Position numbers and translations under genes: made by a program. Below, in pieces: positions 36,155 through 46,027 of a stretch of DNA of 64,000 nt (within the stretch, counting starts at the first letter, position 1; every line of letters begins with the position of its first letter). Below the pieces are notes generated by a model. That model was given only the letters and a program-made list of their open reading frames with translations, ran no database searches and was not told the DNA's origin. Source of the stretch: Bin90 sp965214635 (GTDB lineage: Bacteria > Chloroflexota > Dehalococcoidia > Lucifugimonadales > JADFKI01); NCBI GenBank assembly GCA_965214635.1, contig OZ243964.1, positions 1,488,001-1,552,000 of the forward strand, read 5' to 3'.

Positions 36155-37408
36155 ATGCAGTTCGGCTTGCTATATGAGATGCAGCGCCCGTTTGAGGGCA
36201 AAGATATAGACTGGAACACGCTGTATAAGGAGACGCTGGCGCAGTGCGAACTCGCTGACCAAGTGGGGTTCGATGCGCTGTGGTTCGTGGAGCACCACTT
36301 CCTGACCGGCTTCTCCGGCTCGCCCTGCCCGGAGGTGATGTTTGGGGCGTTGAGCCAAATTACCAAGCGAATTCGCATCGGCTACGGCGTGTCCATCCTG
36401 CCGCATGCCCACCCCGTCCGTATCGCCGAGCGCGTGGCGATGGTGGACCAGCTCACCGACGGGCGTGTGGAGTTCGGCACCGGGCGCTCCAACGCCTATG
36501 AGCAGCTGGGGCTTGGCGTAGACCCGCGCGACACCCGCGCTATGTGGAACGAGTCCATCTCTATGCTGCCCAAAATATGGCAGTCTGAGGATTTCGAGTA
36601 TGAGGGCGAGTTTTGGAGCGTGCCGTCGCGCCATGTGCTGCCCAAGACCCACCAGAAGCCGCACCCACGGATGTATCTCGCCTGCACATCGGAGGACAGC
36701 TTCCGCTTGGCGGCGGAGAAGGGCATCGGAGTGCTGTCGTCGGCGTCTTATGCGGTGAATGTGCTGACGGACAAGGTGAAGATATACCGCGACTCGCTGA
36801 AGAACGCCAAGCCCGCGGGCGCATTCGTTACCGACTTTTGGGGCAACAATGTACACGGCTTCTGCGACCAAGACGACCAGTACGCCAAGGAACTCGCCGC
36901 TGAGTCGATGAAGACCTTCTTCGGGCCGGACAAGCCCTACATCGCCGGGCGCATCGGGGCGTATGAGCAGCTGCTGCAAGACTGGGGCGGCGTCCCCGAC
37001 CACCTGCAGGCGGACTTCGGGCGCTGGCTGCGGCAGTCGGACGATGAACATCGCGAACTCGCCCGTGATGTGGGCATATCGCTGGACAGCGGCCCCGGCG
37101 CAGCGCGCGCCGCCATCGCCGAACTCGACGCCAATATCCTCGCCGACCGCGGCGTCATCATCGCCGGCAACCCCGACAGCTGCCTGCGTGCCATCAAGAT
37201 GTACGAAGACATCGGCGTGGATCAGGTGCTGATGATTATGCAGACCGAGACCATCCCCCACGACAAGGTGATGAGTTCTATCGAGATGTTCGGCAAGCAT
37301 GTCATCCCTAGGGCGCAGGCGGGGGACTGGCCAGACGCTGCGAGCACAAACGGGACGCAGGCGGCATCAGCGGCGTCCGAGAAGGCTGCTGCACAGCCGG
37401 GGGACTAA
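36155..37408 (+). CDS. LLM-class flavin-dependent oxidoreductase (luciferase-like monooxygenase)
   Basis: The 417-residue protein has the bacterial luciferase TIM-barrel pattern: ALWFVEHHFLTGFSGSPCPEVMFGALSQITKRIRIGYGVSILPHAHPVRIAERVAMVDQLTDGRVEFGTGRS. It is expected to use reduced flavin and O2 on an unknown organic substrate. AAAGGGG precedes the ATG. The last 35 residues are Ala-rich and unconserved-looking. Such enzymes are strongly expanded in SAR202-type Chloroflexota. The D-2-hydroxyacid dehydrogenase follows after 152 bp. Confidence 0.9.
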   Translation: MQFGLLYEMQRPFEGKDIDWNTLYKETLAQCELADQVGFDALWFVEHHFLTGFSGSPCPEVMFGALSQITKRIRIGYGVSILPHAHPVRIAERVAMVDQLTDGRVEFGTGRSNAYEQLGLGVDPRDTRAMWNESISMLPKIWQSEDFEYEGEFWSVPSRHVLPKTHQKPHPRMYLACTSEDSFRLAAEKGIGVLSSASYAVNVLTDKVKIYRDSLKNAKPAGAFVTDFWGNNVHGFCDQDDQYAKELAAESMKTFFGPDKPYIAGRIGAYEQLLQDWGGVPDHLQADFGRWLRQSDDEHRELARDVGISLDSGPGAARAAIAELDANILADRGVIIAGNPDSCLRAIKMYEDIGVDQVLMIMQTETIPHDKVMSSIEMFGKHVIPRAQAGDWPDAASTNGTQAASAASEKAAAQPGD

Positions 37409-37560
37409 GCTGCTATGCGATAGCGGGTTTTGTACGCATTAAGACGCAAGTTTCGGGCGTGATGCGTTGCGCGTTTAAAGCCCGCCAACGCTTTCGCAAG
37501 TTGTTGTATGATTAGGACAAACACTCAAAAGCCCTAATCTAATTCAGAGAGGATGACGCA

Positions 37561-38526
37561 ATGCCCAAGATGGTGTTTATGCCCCCGCAGGATGCTTTGC
37601 GCCGCTCATTCGCCGCGCGGCTGTCCGACACGCTTGCGGAGTACGATGTGGTATCGCCCGAAACCGACGCGGAAGCGCTGGAAGAGATACGCGATGCGGA
37701 TGCCGCATTTGGGTGGGTGCCGCCGGATGCGCTCGCCGTCGCAGAGAAACTCCAGTGGCTGCAAAACCCGGACGCCGGCCCCTTCTACGGCTACTACTAT
37801 CCGGAGCTGATGGAAAGCTCAATCACCATCGCCAACCCGCGCGGCATCTACTTCGACCACATATCGCACCACATAATGATGTTCGTGTTTGCACTGGCGC
37901 GCGGGCTGCCGTGGTACATGGACGCCCAGCGCCGCCGCGTATGGGACAAGGATGCCCGCAAGTCGGAGTACATAGACATTGCGGGCGCAACCGCGCTCAT
38001 CAACGGGGTGGGTGGCATAGGGCACGAGACGGCGCGCATCTGCCACCAGCTGGGAATGGAGGTCGTCGGGCTGGAGCCGCGCCCGGAGTACGACCTGCCG
38101 TATGTGGAGTTCCACACTCCGGACAAGGTAGACGCCGTGCTGCCGCGCGCGGACTTCGTGATAACCACAGTGCCGCATACGCCTGAGACGGAGGGGATGT
38201 TCGATGCGCGCCGATTCGCCCTGATGAAGCCCACGGCGTACTTCATCAACATCGGGCGCGGTAAAGTCTGCCGCATAGACGATCTCGCCGACGCCATAGA
38301 GAACGGCATCATCGCCGGCGCTGGGCTGGATGTGTTTGAGGAAGAGCCGTTGCCTTCCGACCACAAGCTTTGGGGCTTGCCCAATGTGCTGATGACGCCG
38401 CATGTGGCGGTCAAGGACGCTGGCAATGTGGACGAGCGGCGCTTCGATGTGCTGATAGGCAACGCACGGCGCTTCTTGGCAGGCGAGCCGCTGGCGAATG
38501 TGGTGGACAAGGCGCGCTGGTATTAG
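37561..38526 (+). CDS. D-2-hydroxyacid dehydrogenase, NAD(P)-dependent
   Basis: The protein has 321 residues. The Rossmann motif is GVGGIGHETARICHQLGMEVVG. The catalytic set is complete: Arg in INIGRGKVC, Glu in VFEEEPLP, His in TPHVAVKDAG. It oxidises a D-2-hydroxyacid or reduces a 2-oxoacid; the substrate cannot be told from sequence. It has the same strand as the LLM gene and converges with the SelA-like gene. Confidence 0.92.
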   Translation: MPKMVFMPPQDALRRSFAARLSDTLAEYDVVSPETDAEALEEIRDADAAFGWVPPDALAVAEKLQWLQNPDAGPFYGYYYPELMESSITIANPRGIYFDHISHHIMMFVFALARGLPWYMDAQRRRVWDKDARKSEYIDIAGATALINGVGGIGHETARICHQLGMEVVGLEPRPEYDLPYVEFHTPDKVDAVLPRADFVITTVPHTPETEGMFDARRFALMKPTAYFINIGRGKVCRIDDLADAIENGIIAGAGLDVFEEEPLPSDHKLWGLPNVLMTPHVAVKDAGNVDERRFDVLIGNARRFLAGEPLANVVDKARWY

Positions 38527-38572
38527 CGGACAGCGCCGAGGCCGAAAAGCCTGTGCTATGGGGATGTGCCCC

Positions 38573-38616
38573 AGCTAGAAGTCTAGGGTAAAGTGAGTTT
38601 GGCTAGACTTCTAGCT
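38573..38616. terminator. Inverted repeat between convergent genes (bidirectional terminator candidate)
   Basis: AGCTAGAAGTCTA (38573-38585) and its perfect complement (38604-38616) flank an 18-nt loop. It sits exactly between the two converging stop codons. No strong T-tract is present, so termination is inferred from position. Confidence 0.5.
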
Positions 38617-38643
38617 CAATGGCGTAAGCAGCCCTGTTCGCTG

Positions 38644-39780
38644 CTATCGCAGCAGCTCCTCGCTGAGGCGTTGTATCACGATGCCCAGCTCCTCGTCGTC
38701 TAGGTTGAACGGGTCCACCGCCAGATCGTCGGGGTTGAAGATGTCGTGCAAGTACACGGGCGGGTCGCCTGCGGTCATCGCCCTGTACACGGCGTCGCGG
38801 TCGGGTCCGCGCCAGTGCTTGGTGAAGTTGATGACGGCGTGCGGCACGAGGTAGTTGTAGTCGTCGTGTTCCAGCGTAACGCGCAGGTCGGGTATCTCTG
38901 CCAAGGCGTCCACCACCTGCTGCGCCATGCTGTGATAGCGAGCCATCTCTGCGTCTTCGTCCTCGTTCGCAAAGATTTGGACTGCTGCAAGCAAGCCCAC
39001 GATCTCTTCCTTGGCGACCTTCATCCCGCGCCCGATGAACTGGTGCGGCGATGCGTTGGCGAATGCGGCGTCGATGAGGTCTTCGCGCCCGCAAAGTATG
39101 CCGGTTCCCTGCGGGCCGCGCACCGCCTTGCCGCCGCTGTATATCACCATGTCTGCGCCCTCGTCGGTGAAGCGGCGCAGGTTGGCTCTGGGCGGCAGCA
39201 TGGATGCGGCGTCCACGATGACCGGCACGCCGTGAGCGTGGGCTATTTCGCACACCTGCGGGAACGGGATGGCGCGCCGCGATATGAACGGCGAAAACAG
39301 GTACGCCACTGCTGCCGTGCGCTCGGTGAATGCCGCCTCTAGCTGCCACGCTTGCGCGCGCCGCCCGTCGCCCACCTCCACTAGCTTCGCCCCCACCGAT
39401 GTGTAGCACTGGTCGTAGGGGAAGCGGTGGCAGCGGTGGATGATGATTTCGTTCTTCATCCCGGTCGTGTCGGGCAGACGGCTCATCAGCGCCGGGTCGG
39501 ATCCGGCGACGACCGCCGCTGCCTGCAGCACCAGCCCGCCCGCAGCGCCGCTCGCCACGAACCCTGCCTCAGCGCCGGTGATGTCCGCAATAGTGCGGCT
39601 CGCTGCGCGGTTAAGCTCGTCGATGTTCACCATCATCCTAGCCGCGCGGTTCATCGTTTCCAGTATCTCTGGGCGTGTCTTGCTGCCGCCATATGCGGTG
39701 GTGCTGCCCGACGCCGTGATTATGCGCTTGACGCCCAGCGCCTCGTAGATACCGTGGGGGTCGCCGCTCCAATCCATCAT
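38644..39780 (-). CDS. SelA-like PLP-dependent enzyme (aminotransferase class V fold)
   Basis: The 378-residue protein resembles the COG1921/SelA family: ITGAEAGFVASGAAGGLVLQAAA, then the PLP Asp region VPVIVDAASMLPPR, and the PLP Lys segment MVIYSGGKAVRGPQGTGILCGREDLI. True SelA proteins are longer (about 460 residues) with an N-terminal domain, which is missing here. Members of this shorter clade are lyases or related enzymes acting on amino acids or amino sugars. It should not be counted as evidence for selenocysteine synthesis. AGGAGG precedes ATG-ATG. Confidence 0.82.
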   Translation of the reverse strand: MMDWSGDPHGIYEALGVKRIITASGSTTAYGGSKTRPEILETMNRAARMMVNIDELNRAASRTIADITGAEAGFVASGAAGGLVLQAAAVVAGSDPALMSRLPDTTGMKNEIIIHRCHRFPYDQCYTSVGAKLVEVGDGRRAQAWQLEAAFTERTAAVAYLFSPFISRRAIPFPQVCEIAHAHGVPVIVDAASMLPPRANLRRFTDEGADMVIYSGGKAVRGPQGTGILCGREDLIDAAFANASPHQFIGRGMKVAKEEIVGLLAAVQIFANEDEDAEMARYHSMAQQVVDALAEIPDLRVTLEHDDYNYLVPHAVINFTKHWRGPDRDAVYRAMTAGDPPVYLHDIFNPDDLAVDPFNLDDEELGIVIQRLSEELLR

Positions 39781-39930
39781 CGCCTCCTGAAATCCTTATC
39801 TCTTATCCCTAATAATTCGCAATATAATCGCTATGCGCCAGCAAAATGCGTAGCGTTCTTCCCAGATGCGCCAATTATACCACTGACGCATCGATTATCC
39901 TGTACATTTGCATTAAGACGAAAATCGTCC

Positions 39931-42507
39931 TCACCGCTTGGTGCGCACCCATAGCGTCTTGCCGTCGGTGAGCAGCTCTACGCTGCCATGTTCGGCGGTG
40001 GTGAAGAGCATCCCCGGTGGCAGCGTTTCCCGCAGCGCCGCCACGACAGCATCGTCCGGATGCCCGTAGCGGTTGTCTGCGCCCACGGATATGACCGCCG
40101 TGATGGGGCTTACCGCATCGAGAAACGCTTGCGTGGTGCTGCCGGCGCTGCCGTGATGCGCCACCTTCAGCGCATCGCTGTCCAGCGGGACGCCTGTGGC
40201 GAGCAGCGCCCGTTCCGTCTCCGCTTCGATGTCGCTCGTCAGCAGTATGCTCACATCGCCGTACACCACCCTCAGCACAATTGCGGCGTTGTTGGCGTCG
40301 AGTGCAGCGCCGGTGGGCAGCGTTTCCGGCGGCCACAGCGTCTCGATTCGCACGCCGTCGTCCAGCAGGATTTGCTGCTGCGACTGTGCGTCGATGTGCT
40401 CGGCATCCTCGCTGTCCACGGCGCGCCGCCACGCCGCATACGCTGGGCTGTCGTGTGCAATACGCCGCTCCAGTATGCGGTGCACATCATAGCGCGCAAG
40501 CACCTGTGGCAGCCCGCCGATGTGGTCTTCGTGCGGGTGAGTCGCCGCCACGATGTCGATGCGACGGTCTGCGAACCGCATCCGCTCGCCTAGGAACTGC
40601 ACCATGCGCTCCGGGCGTCTACCGCCGTCCACCACTATTTGAACGCCGCTGGGCGTCTCTATGAACATGCCGTCGCCCTGTCCCACATCCACGAATGTGA
40701 GGCTCAAGCGATCGTCTTGCGTGAGTGCGCCCGTGAACACCAAGCCGGCGGCGAATGCGGCGGGCACTAACAGCCATATCGCTATATCGCCGCGAACGGT
40801 GCGATGCGCCGTCGGGCTGGGATTGTCGGCGTGTGAGCTTGTCCGCTGCCACAGCCGCCGTATTCGCTGTGGGAACAGGCGCGATGGCACGAACGCCAGC
40901 ATCAGCGCCGCGTAGCAAGCCACCACAAGCGTCGGCGTGAGTTTCCCCGTGTTAAGGGCGGCGATGGGCAGTTTAGCCAGCAGCGTAACCACTGCGCTGA
41001 TGTATGCGCCTGCTCCCCATACCACCCACCCGAATGGCATCGCCAGCGCCTCATGTATCAGACCCAGCAGCCCAACGATGGCGCTGCCCACGACCACGAT
41101 GGGCACGGCGGGCAGTGTCAGCAGCGTTGCCGGCACACCCAGTGTGGACACGCGCTCGAAGTGGTATGCAATCAGCGGCAGTGTGGCAGCAGTGGCGGCG
41201 AGCGATACGCCTAGCATGTCGGCGGTAACGGCGAGCACACCCCGCAGCGAGGGATGCTGAACGCTCTGCCGCAGCATCAGCGCCCGCATTACGCCGCTAA
41301 ACGCCGGGGATAACGCCGCTATCCCCGCCACCGCTGTGAAACTGAGCTGGAACGATATGCTGTGCAGCACATTGGGCGTTATCGCCACCATCACGGCGGC
41401 GGCTAGACCGAGCGGCGCGAGCGCACCTCGCTGCCGACCGAACGCCATCGTCGCCAAGAGTACGCTGCCCATGATGCACGCCCGTACTGCGGACGGCGAC
41501 ATTCCCGAAAGCAGCCCGTATCCCCATATGACCAGCAGCGGCGCTATCAGATGAAGATGATGTCGCCGTCCGAGCAGCGCAGCGCTCACCGCTAGGCTCG
41601 ACGCCAACAGGATGCCCACATGCAGCCCGGATATGGCGAGCAGGTGCGATGTGCCGGTGCGCCTAAACGCCTCCGTCAGCTCCGTGGGTATGTTGCGGCG
41701 CATTCCCAGCAGCGTGGCTTGCCCCAGCGCCGCCTGCGGCTCCGGCACGCTCGCTGCGATGCTCGACGCCAAGCGTTGCCGCAGTTCGTGCAGCCGGTGG
41801 TAAAATGTGCTGCCCTCGCTCTCGCCCGCCAGCGATATATGCTCGGCGTGCATCACCTCTGATATGCCTTGTCGCGCAAGATACGCCACATAATCGAAGT
41901 CGTCGAAGTTGGCGGGTTCGCTGATTTGCCCCTGCGCTTGTACCCTGTCGCCGTATCGCACATAGGGCGGGCGGCGCTGCGCAGCGAGTTCCGCCGGGAT
42001 GCGCGCACTGACGAGCAGCGTGGCTTGCGTGCTGCGCCATTGCCCGCCGTCAATGCGCATCTGCTCCATCCGCATCCGAAAGCGCCCGAAATTACCGTCA
42101 GAGTCCAAATCGTTCTGCGCCACGCCGATTGCCTCGACGGGTGCGCTGCTTGCGAGATTGGGCGGCGGCGTATCGTCTCTGTCGATTGCCAAGCGCACCA
42201 TTCCCAGCGTAAGCGCCAACATCGCGAGGGCGGGCAGCGCCGACATGCCTGCCAACCGCAGTAGCAGCGCCGCCGCTAATGCCGCCGCCCCGAACAGCGC
42301 AAGCGACACCAGCGGCAGCCCGCCCCCGACGCCAAACGCCAGCGCAACCCCGCCCACAAACGCTGCCGCAAGCGTCAAAAGCTTCATCGCAAGCGCCTTG
42401 TCCCGTTCGTATCGCGTCCAATCATCCGCATCATTCCCGCAACAACAGCCCTGTCGCCGTCTTGCAAGTCCATCCATCCTTTCGTCCGCATCTAGCCGCC
42501 ACCGCAC
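39931..42507 (-). CDS. comEC: ComEC/Rec2-family DNA uptake channel protein
   Basis: Up to 858 residues, or 818 if it starts at Met 42387 (MKLLTLAAAFVGGVALAFG), which looks like the true first membrane helix. The order is an N-terminal OB-like region (SAPVEAIGVAQ...QAQGQISEPANFDDFDYVAYLARQGI), the Competence transmembrane domain (GTSHLLAISGLHVGI; LSGMSPSAVRACIMG), and a C-terminal metallo-beta-lactamase domain with HPHEDHIGG and VAHHGSAGSTT. It is expected to carry single-stranded DNA across the inner membrane during natural transformation. No comEA is adjacent. Confidence 0.93.
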   Translation of the reverse strand: MRWRLDADERMDGLARRRQGCCCGNDADDWTRYERDKALAMKLLTLAAAFVGGVALAFGVGGGLPLVSLALFGAAALAAALLLRLAGMSALPALAMLALTLGMVRLAIDRDDTPPPNLASSAPVEAIGVAQNDLDSDGNFGRFRMRMEQMRIDGGQWRSTQATLLVSARIPAELAAQRRPPYVRYGDRVQAQGQISEPANFDDFDYVAYLARQGISEVMHAEHISLAGESEGSTFYHRLHELRQRLASSIAASVPEPQAALGQATLLGMRRNIPTELTEAFRRTGTSHLLAISGLHVGILLASSLAVSAALLGRRHHLHLIAPLLVIWGYGLLSGMSPSAVRACIMGSVLLATMAFGRQRGALAPLGLAAAVMVAITPNVLHSISFQLSFTAVAGIAALSPAFSGVMRALMLRQSVQHPSLRGVLAVTADMLGVSLAATAATLPLIAYHFERVSTLGVPATLLTLPAVPIVVVGSAIVGLLGLIHEALAMPFGWVVWGAGAYISAVVTLLAKLPIAALNTGKLTPTLVVACYAALMLAFVPSRLFPQRIRRLWQRTSSHADNPSPTAHRTVRGDIAIWLLVPAAFAAGLVFTGALTQDDRLSLTFVDVGQGDGMFIETPSGVQIVVDGGRRPERMVQFLGERMRFADRRIDIVAATHPHEDHIGGLPQVLARYDVHRILERRIAHDSPAYAAWRRAVDSEDAEHIDAQSQQQILLDDGVRIETLWPPETLPTGAALDANNAAIVLRVVYGDVSILLTSDIEAETERALLATGVPLDSDALKVAHHGSAGSTTQAFLDAVSPITAVISVGADNRYGHPDDAVVAALRETLPPGMLFTTAEHGSVELLTDGKTLWVRTKR

Positions 42508-42824
42508 AACCTATTGCCCATCGTCTGTGGGCGTCCCCGGCGCATGGGACTTATTCCCACAGCAGCGCATAGCCTCTGCACAAGCTAGGAAAGTCCCTAC
42601 CCATTGAGGGTGATAGGGAGATTTCGCACTGCTGATTGAAAATGCAAGCAGGTCAACCGCTTGCGGCTGAGGTCTGTTCCTATTAAAGTGTGAACTGATT
42701 GTTCAGCAGATTGCGGGGACGCCTGTGTCAAGCGGGGTGGGGTTGGGGTGGAGTATAAGACCGCTCTGCACAGGGCGCAAACGCAATCTAACATTCGCAT
42801 CACATTGGGAGGGACGCCGTATAA
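42508..42824. other. Intergenic region between comEC and mscS
   Basis: This 317-bp divergent region holds the promoters of both genes. I see no gene, repeat or strong structure. GGGAGGG at about 42809 serves the MscS start. Confidence 0.4.
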
Positions 42825-43955
42825 ATGCTGATTGAGATGATACGCCAATCCGCGTTTGGGGGGCCAGCGAGCGCCGCAACGGTCTTTGTGCTGTTCTTGG
42901 TGGCGGCGGGCGTGACGAACTTCGTCTTTCGCCTGATAATACGCCAATGGCGGCGCGGCACCACTCGCACGCTCGGCATCGAGGTGTTGGAGACGCTGCG
43001 CGGTCCGGCGGTGCTGTTCCTTGCGCTTTCGGGGATGTTCGTCGCGCTGCTAATTCTCACAAGCCTCGAAGGCGAGATATATGCGCTACTCGCCGTCTGG
43101 GAAGAGTGGATTCTCAGGGCGTGGCTAGTTGTGATCATCGTAGAGGTGGCGTATGTCATCTACAGGGTGCTGGACACGCTGCTGAGCTGGTATATCCAGA
43201 GCGTAGCGGCGCTGACCGACACCGAGCTTGACGATAGGCTGTTGCCTCCGCTGCGGCGTGTTCTGCCGCTGCTGGTGTATTCGCTTGCGGGGTTGACGGT
43301 GCTGGCGACGCTGAACATCCCAATAAGCCCGCTGCTTGCCGGCTTGGGCATTGGAGGGCTTGCGGTTGCGCTTGCGGTGCAGCCCACGCTCGCCAACTTC
43401 TTCGCCGGCACTTATGTGGTAACAGAGGGTGAGCTTAATGTGGGCGACTATATCGAGCTGCAGGGCGGGCCGTCTGGCTATGTGGTGGAAGTGGGCTGGC
43501 GCAGCACCAAGATACGCTCGATGTTCAACAACCTCGTCATCATCCCCAACTCGCGAATGGCGGACAGCATCGTTACGAACTACTACAGCCCGTCGCCGGC
43601 GATGAATGTGCTGGTCTATTGCGGCGTTAGCTACGATGCGGATTTGGTGAGGGTGGAGCAGGTCGTGCGGGAAGAGGCGCAGCAGCTGGTGAACGATTCG
43701 CCTTACGCCGTCAAGGATGACGAGCCATGGTTCGGGTTCGAGGAGTTCGGCGATTCCAACATAACCTTTTGGGTGTTCATACAAGCTACCGATAGACTCG
43801 GCACATTTTACCTGACGAGCGAGCTGGTGAAGGTGATACACTCGCGCCTAGTCGCAGAGGACATAGAGATAAACTACCCGGTGCGGAAGCTGATATACCC
43901 GCCCGAGAACGGGGCTGTGTCGCCTATCCCGCCCATAGTTCCCTATGAGCGATAG
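42825..43955 (+). CDS. MscS-family mechanosensitive ion channel
   Basis: The protein has 376 residues. Three or more membrane helices are followed by the MscS pore helix and beta-domain: ISPLLAGLGIGGLAVALAVQPTLANFFAGTYVVTEGELNVGDYIEL, then VVEVGWRSTKIRSMFNNLVIIPNSRMADSIVTNY. It is expected to release solutes on osmotic downshock. It is a lone gene, convergent with the DUF5671-like gene. Confidence 0.93.
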   Translation: MLIEMIRQSAFGGPASAATVFVLFLVAAGVTNFVFRLIIRQWRRGTTRTLGIEVLETLRGPAVLFLALSGMFVALLILTSLEGEIYALLAVWEEWILRAWLVVIIVEVAYVIYRVLDTLLSWYIQSVAALTDTELDDRLLPPLRRVLPLLVYSLAGLTVLATLNIPISPLLAGLGIGGLAVALAVQPTLANFFAGTYVVTEGELNVGDYIELQGGPSGYVVEVGWRSTKIRSMFNNLVIIPNSRMADSIVTNYYSPSPAMNVLVYCGVSYDADLVRVEQVVREEAQQLVNDSPYAVKDDEPWFGFEEFGDSNITFWVFIQATDRLGTFYLTSELVKVIHSRLVAEDIEINYPVRKLIYPPENGAVSPIPPIVPYER

Positions 43956-44049
43956 TGAGAGAGGACGCAGCGAGTGAGGCTACCCGATCTAGTTTCGGCA
44001 TAGACGGCGCCTATCCCGCTCCACGAACCGTGCCATCGGGATACGCACC

Positions 44050-45891
44050 CTACTCATATGACAAGACGCGCATCCCATCGCCGTCGGGGATGAGCAGGGC
44101 GCGGCTGCCCGTCGCTGTGCCCACACGCTGCGCTATCTCCGCACAGGCGGCGTCCGTGAGCGTCGGCATTGCGGCGTCTGCGTCTGCCCAGCGCAGCACG
44201 ACGATGCTGTAGCCCAGCGCCGATTCCAGCCTAGCCGCAAGCGTGCTGTCGCCTGCATCAGCGAGCAGTGTTACCGTCTTGCGCTGCGCTGTGTCGTCCG
44301 GAACATCGTCCGGCGCAGCGTCCCGGTCGGCGCGCATCGTTGACCAGTAGTACGGCAGGAACGCCAAGATGCCCACGGTGGTGGACAGGAATGGGGACAG
44401 CTTGTCCAGCGTTTCAATGGATAGGGACAAGTCCAGCAGGTCGCTCAGGAGTATGAACAACAGGCCACTCACACTGACCAAGAGCGTCAGTGCGCCTAAC
44501 CCCAGCAAGCCGTATACGAAGATGCGGCGCGAGATGGCGAACCTTTCGTCGTCGGTCGCATCATCGGAGATGCGATGCTGCGGCGAGCGCCAATAGAAGC
44601 CCCACAGCGGCCCGCCGACAACTGCCAGTGCTATCATCTGTGCGGTGAGCGTCTGCCAATTGCCGTCGCTGATGGAGTTAAGCGTCAGTATTGTGATCTG
44701 CCGTATCAGCGTGTGGACCAGTAGTGCGATGGCGGATGCGAGTAGCACCGTGCCGATGGCGGCGAGGATGTAAGTATAGACGCGCCGTGCGGACACTGCC
44801 GCGCTTGCTGATGTTTCGGCTTCGCGCTGCACAACCTGCCAGTGATACACCCACAGCGCAATGCCCACACCCAGCCCCGCCACCGCGCCCGGCAGCATGT
44901 CGAAATGCCTCCCAAGTTCGCCGGAGTCCACACCGCCGAACACCCACACGAATACCTCTTGCAGGATGATTATAAGCGCAGACAGCGCCGTTATTACGCC
45001 GCCGAATATGGCGAACAGGTACAAGTACACCCAGCGTATCGGAACGGCTAGGTCAGGGCGCGCTATTAGCAGCCAGTGCAGCCACCACACGCCGCCGCCG
45101 GCTATCGCCACCGCCAACTCCTTGCGAAGTGTCTCGCCAATCAGCTCGGTTTGCGACACCAAGAAATAGGTTGCGGTCAGGGCGTCGTAGCCGTCCGACA
45201 GCAGCAGGTACACTATGCGCCCTACGCCGTATGCCAGCATCACCAGCCCGACAAGAGATGCGATGTAGATGTACAAGCCGCGTATCGCCTGCGTTGCTGC
45301 CGTGGGCTGCCCTTCTTGCTCTTCGATGCGCCAATGGAACATCCACACCACGCCCCAGCAGAGCACTGCGGCGAACGGATAGCCGCTGAACTCGTCGGCG
45401 AACATCGCCCATTGTAGGATGTTGACCGCCGTAACGATAACCACGCCCAGTGCCACACCTAGCGTCAGGTACAGGTATATCTTGCGGATGACGGAGCGGT
45501 CTTTGACGGGCTGCTCGGCTGCGCTGCGCTCTATGTGGCGCCAGTGGAACACCCATAGCGGCAGCCCCACGATGATGAGCGCCAAGCCACCAGCTACCCA
45601 CAGGGTGGATTCCATCAGCACTGTGCCGACGAATATGCTGTCCAGCACGAAATGCCCCAGTATCGTAATGCCGTTCACCCACATCATCAGCGATGCGAAT
45701 GCCACCACATAGAAGTACACGCGGCGCACGGTGCCCATACCTTCGTCCGCATCGAACTCTGCGACCTGTGTGCCGGAGCGCTGCCGCCAAATCATAAAGC
45801 CATACACCACCGCCCCTATCAAGACAAACGGAAATATCGTGCTCCCAATGACGAGTATCGCGTAAAAAACTTCTATGAATGTTATATCCAT
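44050..45891 (-). CDS. DUF5671-like polytopic membrane protein with five internal repeats
   Basis: The protein has 613 residues. About five repeats each have two to three membrane helices ending in a W-x-x-x-W(R/Q) signature (LWVFHWRHIERS, VWMFHWRIEEQ, VWWLHWLLIARP, LWVYHWQVVQRE, LWGFYWRSPQHR), followed by a basic (R)RxYxY start of the next repeat. The last 80 residues are soluble (TLLADAGDSTLAARLESALGYSIVVLRWADADA...). The DUF5671 assignment is from memory of the pattern. The function is unknown. AAGG lies upstream of the ATG. Confidence 0.75.
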   Translation of the reverse strand: MDITFIEVFYAILVIGSTIFPFVLIGAVVYGFMIWRQRSGTQVAEFDADEGMGTVRRVYFYVVAFASLMMWVNGITILGHFVLDSIFVGTVLMESTLWVAGGLALIIVGLPLWVFHWRHIERSAAEQPVKDRSVIRKIYLYLTLGVALGVVIVTAVNILQWAMFADEFSGYPFAAVLCWGVVWMFHWRIEEQEGQPTAATQAIRGLYIYIASLVGLVMLAYGVGRIVYLLLSDGYDALTATYFLVSQTELIGETLRKELAVAIAGGGVWWLHWLLIARPDLAVPIRWVYLYLFAIFGGVITALSALIIILQEVFVWVFGGVDSGELGRHFDMLPGAVAGLGVGIALWVYHWQVVQREAETSASAAVSARRVYTYILAAIGTVLLASAIALLVHTLIRQITILTLNSISDGNWQTLTAQMIALAVVGGPLWGFYWRSPQHRISDDATDDERFAISRRIFVYGLLGLGALTLLVSVSGLLFILLSDLLDLSLSIETLDKLSPFLSTTVGILAFLPYYWSTMRADRDAAPDDVPDDTAQRKTVTLLADAGDSTLAARLESALGYSIVVLRWADADAAMPTLTDAACAEIAQRVGTATGSRALLIPDGDGMRVLSYE

Positions 45892-46027
45892 ACTTGCCTT
45901 GTACCCCTTCTATGTGCTCCGTTCATTTCCGCTCCGTCACCCAGTTCGTTACGCAAGCCGCACCTGCACCCGTATAAATGGACGGCGGCACTACGCCAGC
46001 GGCATCGGATTGATGCAGCAGACTTGG

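Noticed and set aside
36170..37300. 376-residue minus-strand open frame
   Set aside because: Antisense of the LLM oxidoreductase gene in GC-rich DNA; no family features.
38746..39342. 198-residue plus-strand open frame
   Set aside because: Shadow of the SelA-like gene; no recognisable domain.
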